Notes: generated from the letters alone by a model not told the origin. 10,841 bases of DNA from Candidatus Yanofskybacteria bacterium RIFCSPHIGHO2_02_FULL_50_12 (GCA_001794525.1 MGJZ01000029.1:1-10841), one strand, 5' to 3'. Counted from the stretch's first letter, positions 1 to 5,553 are shown. Numbers and translations: made by a program.

Positions 1-7
1 CATAACC

Positions 8-36
8 TTGAAAGAATATCATTTTTACGGTATTAT
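8..36 (+). promoter_or_regulatory. sigma-70-type promoter for the tRNA-Ala unit
   Basis: A TTGAAA -35 box (8-13) and a TATTAT -10 box (31-36) are separated by exactly 17 bases. Transcription would start near 43, so the palindromic block at 55-98 would be part of the tRNA precursor. The boxes are directly visible; their use as a promoter is inferred from fit and position. Confidence 0.65.
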
Positions 37-54
37 TTCAATGCAAAAATTGCC

Positions 55-98
55 GCCCCAGACTTGTCTGGGGCGAGCCTCGCCCACTATAAAGTGGG
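55..98. repeat. compact block of three overlapping palindromes (REP-like element)
   Basis: Three inverted repeats overlap in 44 bases. The first is a perfect 9-bp stem GCCCCAGAC/GTCTGGGGC (55-63 with 66-74). The second is GGGCGA/TCGCCC (71-76 with 80-85). The third is CCCACT/AGTGGG (83-88 with 93-98). The middle palindrome shares bases with both outer ones, so two alternative folds are possible. No T-tract follows, so it does not look like an intrinsic terminator. The form resembles dispersed palindromic elements of the REP or small MITE kind. Only one copy is present in this window, so its repeat status is unproven. Confidence 0.6.
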
Positions 99-102
99 TC
101 GG

Positions 103-173
103 GGGCCTATAGTGAAACGGTATCACGCGTCCATGGCATGGACGAAGTCGGGGCTCGACTCCCCGTAGGTCCA
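103..173 (+). tRNA. tRNA-Ala, anticodon GGC
   Basis: A full cloverleaf can be drawn. The acceptor stem is GGGCCTA (103-109) with TAGGTCC (166-172). The D stem is GTGA/TCAC (112-115 with 123-126), with G18-G19 at 119-120. The anticodon stem is CGTCC/GGACG (128-132 with 140-144), with loop ATGGCAT. The T stem is CGGGG/CCCCG (149-153 with 161-165). The anticodon at 135-137 is GGC, reading alanine GCC codons. Two family hallmarks support alanine: the G3-U70 wobble pair, the AlaRS identity element, and the A32-U38 pair typical of tRNA-Ala(GGC). The discriminator is A173. The next bases are CAC, so CCA is not encoded and must be added enzymatically. The T loop begins with C instead of the near-universal T54. 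Confidence 0.93.
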
Positions 174-216
174 CACTTAAATAAACTTGAGGAAAGCACT
201 TCAGCATTTTCTCATC

Positions 217-260
217 TTGACGGGCGATATATTTTTTGATACAGATACAGTATCATCGCC
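217..260 (+). promoter_or_regulatory. putative regulatory region with nested dyads upstream of the 82-residue gene
   Basis: GGCGAT (223-228) is complementary to ATCGCC (255-260). Between them, GATAC (238-242) pairs with GTATC (250-254), giving a 6-bp and a 5-bp stem stacked on one side and a 9-base T-rich bulge on the other. The 11-bp palindrome GATACAGTATC (244-254) overlaps a possible -10 box TATCAT (251-256). A TTGACG -35-like box lies at 217-222, but the hexamer 17 bases further on (TACAGA) is a poor -10. The promoter position is therefore uncertain; the dyads could be an operator or a leader RNA fold. Confidence 0.35.
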
Positions 261-273
261 TGTAGTTTTCGTT

Positions 274-288
274 CTTTCATGAAAGGAG
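274..288 (+). promoter_or_regulatory. strong Shine-Dalgarno site embedded in a 12-bp palindrome
   Basis: AAAGGAG (282-288) lies six bases before the ATG at 295 and fixes that start. Its first half belongs to the perfect palindrome CTTTCATGAAAG (274-285), so a dyad touches the ribosome binding site. Confidence 0.6.
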
Positions 289-294
289 TGGGTC

Positions 295-543
295 ATGAAG
301 GCCATTCTTAAAAGGCCGTCCACGGTCGAACTCGGCGAACTCTTCAAGCGGAAGGTCGCCCTTTTGAAGAGAGGCGTGAATATCGACACTGTTCGGGATG
401 CTCGCCAGCTCCTCAAGGAGATGGAAGACTTCCGAACCGAGTATCCGGAACACGCCGGAAGCTTGATGAATTGGGAGGTCGAGCTCCTCGACGGCTTCCC
501 GGGGATCGAAGAACAACAGCGGGATCGAGCCCTAACGGTCTAA
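295..543 (+). CDS. orphan 82-residue protein of unknown function
   Basis: I do not recognise this protein. It is soluble and highly charged, has no cysteine and no membrane segment or signal peptide, and looks helical: residues 12-48 are rich in Leu, Lys, Arg and Glu with regular spacing. The ATG is chosen because AAAGGAG sits at ideal distance before it. The gene stands alone on the plus strand, with a strong intrinsic terminator beginning 37 bases after the stop (541-543). It lies convergent to the gatC-gatA-membrane protein unit. The dedicated Shine-Dalgarno site and terminator argue that it is a real gene. Lysine is mostly AAG (5 of 6 codons). Function cannot be inferred from the neighbours. 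Confidence 0.7.
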   Translation: MKAILKRPSTVELGELFKRKVALLKRGVNIDTVRDARQLLKEMEDFRTEYPEHAGSLMNWEVELLDGFPGIEEQQRDRALTV

Positions 544-559
544 AACATCGGAGGATCGA

Positions 560-580
560 ATGACCTACCTTCGTCCGTGA
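560..580 (+). CDS. possible six-codon micro-ORF just before the terminator
   Basis: GGAGG (550-554) is followed five bases later by ATG and then ACC TAC CTT CGT CCG TGA, which would encode MTYLRP. The stop ends directly before the terminator stem at 581. Chance is possible at this length. What makes it notable is the well-spaced Shine-Dalgarno site and its position between the stop of the 82-residue gene and the terminator. Confidence 0.2.
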   Translation: MTYLRP

Positions 581-618
581 AACGCCCGGCATGTGCACCC
601 TGCACAGCGGGCGTTTTT
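581..618 (+). terminator. intrinsic terminator of the 82-residue gene
   Basis: AACGCCCG (581-588) pairs perfectly with CGGGCGTT (608-615). The hairpin continues inside with TGTGCA (592-597) pairing with TGCACA (601-606) around a CCC loop. The T-run 614-618 follows on the plus strand. On the minus strand the stem is followed by only three T residues, so it serves mainly the plus-strand gene, although the convergent minus-strand unit ends beside it at 617. Confidence 0.85.
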
Positions 619-1207
619 ATATCGCTTCGAGTTCTTTGAGTGTCTGTTCGAATAATCGGATTGCGCGGACTGCTTCCGCGTGGCGGAGGAAATAATTCGT
701 ATCATGCGCCAGCCGGTTGCGAACTTTGTGAGCTTCCCAGAGTCCGTCGATCGTAAGGAGTTTCGTCTTATCAATATTCATCAATCGCTCGCCCATAGTT
801 TCTCCCGCAAAGCGGGTTTTCAGCTGGTCATCAACGAGTTTATCTGCTTCGATAATTGCGAATTTCCATTCGCCCTCGCGGGGCGAGTCGATATGGCGCA
901 TGATTTCTTCCCAGCGGTTTTTGAGCGGCCCGCCCATGGCCGGCTCTGAAGGCGCTACTTCCTGCTGGGCCGCGATTTTCTCAGTCAGCCGTCTCATACG
1001 CCGATACAGGACGACCATGACTAGGATAAGACCGACGGTGAGTACCAGGGCGATCCATTGAAGATCAGCCACGAATTCAGAAGCGAGGAATTCCTGCTGC
1101 GTCTCCATGAATCCGGTACCGACCGTTTGCAGGACGCTGAAATATTCGATGACCACGGCGATAAACGCGGCGATAATAAACGAAATTACGGCGATTAGGG
1201 TGATCAT
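617..1207 (-). CDS. two-helix membrane protein with a C-terminal HEPN-like domain
   Basis: The 196-residue protein has two hydrophobic segments, about 2-20 and 51-68, separated by a short loop that is probably external. A basic stretch (RRMRR, 69-73) and a linker lead to a cytoplasmic helical domain of about 100 residues. That domain carries RNRLAH at 163-168, which matches the R-x4-H signature of HEPN domains with the usual polar residue after the arginine. HEPN proteins include RNases of toxin and defence systems as well as catalytically silent helper domains, so activity is not implied. I associate this architecture with hypothetical proteins common in Patescibacteria; that is recollection and unchecked. 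Its ATG overlaps the gatA stop in an ATGA junction, so the two are probably translationally coupled. No Shine-Dalgarno site is visible. Confidence 0.72.
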   Translation of the reverse strand: MITLIAVISFIIAAFIAVVIEYFSVLQTVGTGFMETQQEFLASEFVADLQWIALVLTVGLILVMVVLYRRMRRLTEKIAAQQEVAPSEPAMGGPLKNRWEEIMRHIDSPREGEWKFAIIEADKLVDDQLKTRFAGETMGERLMNIDKTKLLTIDGLWEAHKVRNRLAHDTNYFLRHAEAVRAIRLFEQTLKELEAI

Positions 1208-2622
1208 TTCAAATTTTGTTCTAGTTGATGAGCTACTCGAAGTAGAGTCTGCTCGTCGAAAGAATTAGCGATAATTTGGAACCCGACCGGCATATTACTC
1301 TTAGCTCCGTTGCCACAAGGAATGGAGATGCCCGGCAAACCCGCCAAGTTCAATGGTACCGTGTAAATGTCTTCCAGGTACAGTGCCAGCGGATCGTCGA
1401 TCTTCTCCCCTATCTTGAATGCAGTGCTCGGCGTGGTGGGTCCCACAATGACATCAACACGCTCAAAAGCATCATCGAAATCTTTTTTAATCAGTGCGCG
1501 GACTTTCTGAGCTTTCAAATAATAAGCGTCATAGTAGCCGGCAGACAATGCGTAGGCGCCCAACATGATTCGTCGCTTGGGTTCCGGCCCGAAGCCTTCA
1601 GAACGAGATTGGATATATGTTTCCAGAAGCGAATCAGATTTTACTGAATGGCCATACCGAATCCCGTCGAATCGGGATAGATTAGCGGAAACCTCGCTCG
1701 GCACTAGAATATAGTATGTGGCCAAAGCATATTCAAAATTCGGCAACGAGATTTCTTTAATAATGCATCCAAGCCCCTCCAGTTTTTTAACAGTTGCTCG
1801 AATCTTCTCCTCCACCTCTGCTGATAGACCAGCTCGAAAAAATTCCTTCGGTACCCCAACTCGCAACCCTTTGATTGGTTTTTCAAGATTGGCGGTAAAG
1901 TCCACAACTTCTTTTTGAACCGTAGTCGAGTCGAATATGTCGTGCCCACAAAGCACATTTAACACGGTGGCCGCATCACGCGCCGTTTTAGTAAGGGGCC
2001 CGATTTGGTCGAATGACGAAGCCATAGCGATTAGACCATGGCGGGATACACGCCCATACGTTGGTTTTAATCCGACGATACCGCACATGGCGGCAGGTTG
2101 CCGAACCGAACCGCCAGTATCTGATCCGAGGGCAAACACGGCGAGGTTGGCGGCGACGGCCGCGGCCGATCCGCCGGATGATCCTCCGGGAATCATCTTA
2201 TCATCCAATGGATTTTTGGTCGGCCCAAAGGCTGAACTCTCGGTCGTATTGCCCATCGCTGCGTCGTCCATGTTAGTCTTACCTAGAAATGTTGCTCCCG
2301 CCTGCCGTAGTTTTTTAATCACGGTAGCGTCGTAGGATGAGATGTAATTTTTGAGGATGTTGGATCCGGCCGTGGTCCGAGTGCCTTCAATGAGGATGTT
2401 GTCTTTGATCGCTGCCGGAATCCCCCACAGCGGGGATTCCGAGTTTCCAGTTTCCATTTTCCAGTTTCCAATGTCGGAAGGCGGATCTAATAATGTCAAA
2501 AAAGCATTGAGATTTTTATTTACCTCTCCTATTCGTTTTCGATAGTCGTCGAGTATTTCTTGAGGTGAAAAAGAACCTCGGGAGAAGCCTTCCTGGATTG
2601 ATGCGATAGTGTGATTGATCAT
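1204..2622 (-). CDS. gatA: aspartyl/glutamyl-tRNA amidotransferase subunit A
   Basis: GatA is the glutaminase subunit of GatCAB. It frees ammonia from glutamine, which GatB then uses to convert Glu-tRNA(Gln) or Asp-tRNA(Asn) to the correctly charged form. The 472-residue protein has the complete amidase-signature core: K73 in AIKDN, S148 in PGGSSGGS and S172 in GSDTGGSVR. The Lys-Ser and Ser-Ser gaps of 75 and 24 residues equal those of the known catalytic triads (K79/S154/S178 in S. aureus GatA). Length is normal for the family. Its ATG overlaps the gatC stop (ATGA, 2619-2622), and its own TGA overlaps the next start. The stretch at residues 51-60 (IGNWKMETGN) is encoded by four tandem copies of a 7-base repeat and sits just before the conserved catalytic region, an odd insertion in an otherwise ordinary protein. 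gatB is not in this window. Confidence 0.96.
   Translation of the reverse strand: MINHTIASIQEGFSRGSFSPQEILDDYRKRIGEVNKNLNAFLTLLDPPSDIGNWKMETGNSESPLWGIPAAIKDNILIEGTRTTAGSNILKNYISSYDATVIKKLRQAGATFLGKTNMDDAAMGNTTESSAFGPTKNPLDDKMIPGGSSGGSAAAVAANLAVFALGSDTGGSVRQPAAMCGIVGLKPTYGRVSRHGLIAMASSFDQIGPLTKTARDAATVLNVLCGHDIFDSTTVQKEVVDFTANLEKPIKGLRVGVPKEFFRAGLSAEVEEKIRATVKKLEGLGCIIKEISLPNFEYALATYYILVPSEVSANLSRFDGIRYGHSVKSDSLLETYIQSRSEGFGPEPKRRIMLGAYALSAGYYDAYYLKAQKVRALIKKDFDDAFERVDVIVGPTTPSTAFKIGEKIDDPLALYLEDIYTVPLNLAGLPGISIPCGNGAKSNMPVGFQIIANSFDEQTLLRVAHQLEQNLK
2416..2441. repeat. 10-bp perfect inverted repeat inside gatA
   Basis: CGGAATCCCC (2416-2425) and GGGGATTCCG (2432-2441) are perfect inverted copies around a 6-base loop. 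They lie within the gatA reading frame and begin two bases from the heptamer repeats. One arm encodes part of the conserved GIP segment, so that arm is constrained; the other arm encodes the variable SESP segment. Confidence 0.6.
2444..2471. repeat. four tandem heptamers (TTTCCAN) inside gatA
   Basis: Four head-to-tail copies are present: TTTCCAG (2444-2450), TTTCCAT (2451-2457), TTTCCAG (2458-2464) and TTTCCAA (2465-2471). Only the last base varies. On the gatA coding strand the unit reads NTGGAAA, and the array encodes roughly residues 50-60 of GatA. A 7-base period cycles through all three frames, which explains why the peptide is not itself a clean repeat. Confidence 0.85.
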
Positions 2623-2921
2623 TTTTTCAGGATAGACGGGACTTTGATGAATCGATCCTTCGTCTGCGGAGCTTGGCCAATAAGGAGCTCATTAAGTTTC
2701 TCGGACATCGGAAATTCGTTGCGCGGTTCGTCAGTTCGTGTGGCGTTCACCAAACCGGTAGTCTGGTAAAGTGGTTCCACGCCGCTCGTGTCGACTTTGT
2801 TCAATGTTTCAACGTAATCCAAAATAGACGACATGTCTTTTTTGAGCCGTTCCTTCTCGTCGTCCTTGAGGGTGAGCCGCGCTAGCGCGGCAATCTTTTC
2901 TACTTCAGCATCCGTCAACAT
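2619..2921 (-). CDS. gatC: aspartyl/glutamyl-tRNA amidotransferase subunit C
   Basis: GatC is the small clamp subunit that wraps the GatA-GatB interface in the GatCAB amidotransferase. The 100-residue protein shows the family pattern: an N-terminal three-helix part opening LTDAEVEKIAALARL, the motif ILDYVETLNKVDTSGVEPL in the middle (about 33-51), and a C-terminal stretch ending DRFIKVPSIL, close to the usual xxxFxVPxIL ending. Length is typical (about 95-100). The ATG at 2919-2921 is preferred over an in-frame TTG at 2925-2927 because it places the protein at family length. No Shine-Dalgarno site precedes it. It is the first gene of a three-gene unit with gatA and the HEPN-like membrane protein, and it overlaps gatA by four bases. 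Confidence 0.95.
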   Translation of the reverse strand: MLTDAEVEKIAALARLTLKDDEKERLKKDMSSILDYVETLNKVDTSGVEPLYQTTGLVNATRTDEPRNEFPMSEKLNELLIGQAPQTKDRFIKVPSILKK

Positions 2922-2932
2922 GGTCAAAAATT

Positions 2933-2938
2933 AGCATA
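2933..2938 (-). promoter_or_regulatory. possible -10 box for the gatC-gatA unit
   Basis: TATGCT on the minus strand would start transcription about five bases before the gatC ATG, giving an almost leaderless mRNA. No good -35 box is seen 16-18 bases upstream. The call rests on position and the absence of a Shine-Dalgarno site. Confidence 0.3.
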
Positions 2939-2958
2939 TTTCGGCCTTCCCAGCACTA

Positions 2959-2987
2959 TTGACTTTTTACCAAAAAAAGAGTATAAT
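2959..2987 (+). promoter_or_regulatory. near-perfect sigma-70 promoter
   Basis: TTGACT (2959-2964) and TATAAT (2982-2987) are spaced by exactly 17 bases: five of six and six of six matches to consensus. Transcription should start near 2994, leaving a leader of about 78 bases before the ATG at 3072. It is divergent to gatC. This is the best-matching promoter in the window. Confidence 0.82.
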
Positions 2988-3071
2988 TGTAGTATAGGCT
3001 AAAGTACCTTAATTATAGATTAGAGGGGTAGGCATTCCGCCGAGCCCAACAATTTTGCCACAGGAGGCGCC

Positions 3072-3443
3072 ATGTTTATCGTTAAGTGGGAAATCAAGTG
3101 CTCCGAGTGTGGCCGTCACGACGATCACTACCCAGGAGACACGTCCTTCTCTGAGACACGTGAGAAGGCGGAATGGTTCAAGAAAGTCTTCCTGGAGGGT
3201 GCCGGCGACGACGTGTTACTGAAAGCCAAGGGCGAACAGCTCGAGATCAACTTGCTCGCATGCTTCAAGGAGCCGCTGGGAACCACGTTGTTGGAGAATG
3301 CCCGACATCGTGCGCCTACCAGCTGTGGCCTGAAGGTGGGCGAGGGTGTTAGCAACAAGACCTGCAGCATGGTGTTGCAGTTCACAATCGAGGAGGTGCC
3401 TGTATCAGGAGCGTTGTCGTCCGGTAGTGCGAAAGTTAACTAA
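3072..3443 (+). CDS. orphan 123-residue protein with an N-terminal CxxC motif, function unknown
   Basis: I do not recognise this protein. It begins MFIVKWEIKCSECG, with C10 and C13 forming a CxxC pair, histidines at 16 and 19, and further cysteines at 64, 85 and 98. The pattern could bind a metal such as zinc, but a complete four-ligand site is not obvious. There is no signal peptide or membrane segment; residues 26-43 look helical and the tail (112-123) is small and low in complexity. The ATG is supported by AGGAGG (3062-3067) four bases before it. The gene is alone on the plus strand between divergent gatC and convergent ligA, with a near-consensus promoter and its own terminator, so it is likely strongly expressed. 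Codon choice leans to AAG and GAG (8 of 11 Lys, 10 of 13 Glu). Confidence 0.72.
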   Translation: MFIVKWEIKCSECGRHDDHYPGDTSFSETREKAEWFKKVFLEGAGDDVLLKAKGEQLEINLLACFKEPLGTTLLENARHRAPTSCGLKVGEGVSNKTCSMVLQFTIEEVPVSGALSSGSAKVN

Positions 3444-3477
3444 CTACCACGTCTGCCAGAGCGTCATCCTGGTTCAG

Positions 3478-3507
3478 GGCGCGGGAACCACATCCCAGCG
3501 CCTTTTT
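3478..3507 (+). terminator. intrinsic terminator of the CxxC-protein gene
   Basis: GGCGCGGGA (3478-3486) pairs with TCCC (3493-3496) and GCGCC (3498-3502), with one bulged A at 3497 and the loop ACCACA. Five T residues follow (3503-3507) on the plus strand. The minus strand lacks a T-tract here, so it would not end ligA transcription by the same mechanism. Confidence 0.85.
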
Positions 3508-3567
3508 GTTTGTGAATTTCGCTCGGTCCTTTTCATTCCTAAAATCTGGACACGTCTCTCCCTAAAC

Positions 3568-5553
3568 TTATTCCAACATCTTCAGAAACTCACTTTCGTC
3601 GAGTACTTTTACGCCCAGTTTTTTAGCCTTGTCGTATTTGGAGCCGGGTTCGCTTGCGGCGACCAAGAAGTCCGTGTTTTTGGAAACTGACGCAGAAACT
3701 TCTCCGCCTAAGTCGCGGATTTTTTCTTTCGCTTCATCCCGGCTCAACGATTCCATGGTGCCGGTGAGAACGAATGTTTTTCCAGCTAGTTTCTGGGACT
3801 CGCCTTTCTCTAGCAGGATCTTCAAGTATTTTTTGAATTTTTCGAGCAGCTTTTTGTTGTAGGAATGGCTGAACCAACTAGAAATGCTGTCGGAAACCAC
3901 CGGTCCGATATCCGGGACTGTTTGCAGTTCTGCCGCTGAAGTATCGGCGAATGCGTCAAATATTCTAAAGCGCTTGGCTAATGTGAAAGCGGTCTCCTCC
4001 CCCACGTGCGGGATGCCAAGGGCGTAAATAAAACGGCTCAATTGAATTTCTTTACGACCCTGGATACTCGCGACCGCATTCTCGGCTGATTTTTCAGCAA
4101 AGCGCTCAAGATTGAGGAAATCTTCTTTTGTTAGCTTAAATAAATCGGCTGCATCTTTGATAAGACCCGAATCCATGAGTTGATCGAGCATCTTTGGGCC
4201 AATGCCATCCATATCAAATGCACGCCGCGAGACAAAATGGTAGAGTGCTTCCCGTTTGATTGCCGGGCAGTCCTGATTGACGCACCGATAGGCCACCTTG
4301 CCATCGATCTTTTGGATCGCTTCGCCGCAGACGGGGCAATTTTTCGGCATGCGAAAATATTTCTCGGCGCCCGTGCGCAATTCGAGTATAACTTTTTTAA
4401 CGTCCGGGATGACATCGCCCGCCCGACCCACAATGACCGTGTCCCCTATTTTCACGTCCAAGCGTTTGATCTCGTCTAAATTATGGAGCGTGGCTCGAGA
4501 AACGGTTACCCCGCCGATGTTCACCGGCTGGAGCATGGCTAACGGCGTGAGCACGCCGGTCCGGCCCACATTCACAATGATGTTTTCGACGACAGTCTCC
4601 GCTTCCTTGGGCGCAAATTTATATGCCACTGACCCTCGTGGCGCTTTGCCGACTATGCCTACTTGCTCAAATAGCTTTGTATTGTTGATGGAAATGACGA
4701 CGCCGTCCAATTCATATTTAAGGTTTTCACGCTCCTGTTCCCAGTAATCTCGGAATTCCTGAATACCTCGAACACTATGGACCACTTTGCCGTTCGGATT
4801 GATGGGTACGCCCCACTTTTTCAGTGTTTGGTATTTATTGCTTTTAGTCTTGTATTCACTCTGTACATCAACGAGTTCGTAAGCATGGAAATTAAGTTTC
4901 CGACTAGCCGTAATCTGGGGATCGAGTTGGCGCAGGGATCCGGCCGCCGTATTGCGCGGGTTGGCGTAGATCTTTCCGCCTTTCTTTGCTTGTTTCTCGT
5001 TGATTTGCTCGAATTCCCTTTTGGTTAAATAGACTTCGCCTCTAATATAGACTGTTCCCTTGGTCACGCCTTTTAATTTAACCGGAATGTCGCCGATAGT
5101 TTTTAAGTTTTGAGTAACATCCTCGCCTACCAAACCGTCCCCTCTCGTGGAGCCTTGTATGAATATCCCGTTCTCATATTTGAGCTCGACGGCCAAACCG
5201 TCCATTTTAAGGTCGCAGTAGAATTCCGGAATTTCTTTGATTCCTAGGTTGGCCAGGCGGGCTACCCATTTCTCAATGTCTTCCGGTGAGAAGGCATCGT
5301 TGAGGGAATACATCCGCGAGACATGCTCGACTTTACTGAATTGCTGAAGGGTCTTGCCGCCGACGCGCTGGGTAGGGGTGTCGGATGTTGCCAGGTCTGG
5401 GAACATCCGCTCTAAATCATCCAATTCATGCACCAGCGCGTCATAGGCGGCGTCGGAAATCTCCGGCTCGTCGAGCGTGTGGTAGAGATGCTGGTGGCGA
5501 ATGACGGATTCGCGCAGCTTTTTGATGCGTTGGGAGGCTGTTTTTTTATCCAT
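3568..5553 (-). CDS. ligA: NAD-dependent DNA ligase
   Basis: LigA seals nicks during replication and repair using NAD+. The 661-residue protein has all expected parts. The Ia domain is at 1-65. The nucleotidyltransferase core has the adenylated lysine K116 in KMDG, E173 in RGEVY, R200, R208, D283 in LDGVVI and K312 in YKF. An OB fold (about 320-400) and a four-cysteine zinc finger (C406, C409, C424, C429) follow. A helix-hairpin-helix region (about 435-575) leads to a C-terminal BRCT domain (588-661). Length matches the family. One oddity: the position matching E. coli K290 in motif IV is serine (S288). The gene starts 12 bases after pilX, so it probably shares the pilus transcript. A weak TAGG lies just before the ATG. 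No minus-strand terminator was found after its stop. Confidence 0.97.
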   Translation of the reverse strand: MDKKTASQRIKKLRESVIRHQHLYHTLDEPEISDAAYDALVHELDDLERMFPDLATSDTPTQRVGGKTLQQFSKVEHVSRMYSLNDAFSPEDIEKWVARLANLGIKEIPEFYCDLKMDGLAVELKYENGIFIQGSTRGDGLVGEDVTQNLKTIGDIPVKLKGVTKGTVYIRGEVYLTKREFEQINEKQAKKGGKIYANPRNTAAGSLRQLDPQITASRKLNFHAYELVDVQSEYKTKSNKYQTLKKWGVPINPNGKVVHSVRGIQEFRDYWEQERENLKYELDGVVISINNTKLFEQVGIVGKAPRGSVAYKFAPKEAETVVENIIVNVGRTGVLTPLAMLQPVNIGGVTVSRATLHNLDEIKRLDVKIGDTVIVGRAGDVIPDVKKVILELRTGAEKYFRMPKNCPVCGEAIQKIDGKVAYRCVNQDCPAIKREALYHFVSRRAFDMDGIGPKMLDQLMDSGLIKDAADLFKLTKEDFLNLERFAEKSAENAVASIQGRKEIQLSRFIYALGIPHVGEETAFTLAKRFRIFDAFADTSAAELQTVPDIGPVVSDSISSWFSHSYNKKLLEKFKKYLKILLEKGESQKLAGKTFVLTGTMESLSRDEAKEKIRDLGGEVSASVSKNTDFLVAASEPGSKYDKAKKLGVKVLDESEFLKMLE

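Noticed and set aside
55..98. Palindromic block considered as an intrinsic terminator
   Set aside because: No T-tract follows on the plus strand, and it lies between a promoter and the tRNA that the promoter should serve.
25..207. Minus-strand open frame of 60 codons across the palindromic block and the tRNA
   Set aside because: It runs through the tRNA gene and the palindromes, has no ribosome site, and has no protein-like composition. It is a by-product of GC-rich structure.
680..949. Plus-strand frame of 89 codons
   Set aside because: It lies antisense and wholly inside the HEPN-like membrane protein gene, with no ribosome site or promoter.
1937..2335. Plus-strand frame of 132 codons
   Set aside because: It is antisense to the conserved amidase core of gatA, whose reading frame is certain. 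Its Pro- and Ala-rich content is typical of a shadow frame.
2444..2471. Heptamer array considered as a CRISPR-like array
   Set aside because: The units are seven bases, contiguous, with no spacers, and lie in a coding frame; no cas gene is present.
3346..3690. Plus-strand frame of 114 codons overlapping the CxxC gene
   Set aside because: It crosses the intrinsic terminator at 3478-3507 and runs into the 3' end of ligA, and it is in a different frame from the supported gene.
4298..4747. Plus-strand frame of 149 codons
   Set aside because: It is antisense to ligA, including its zinc finger and motif IV; no start signals are present.
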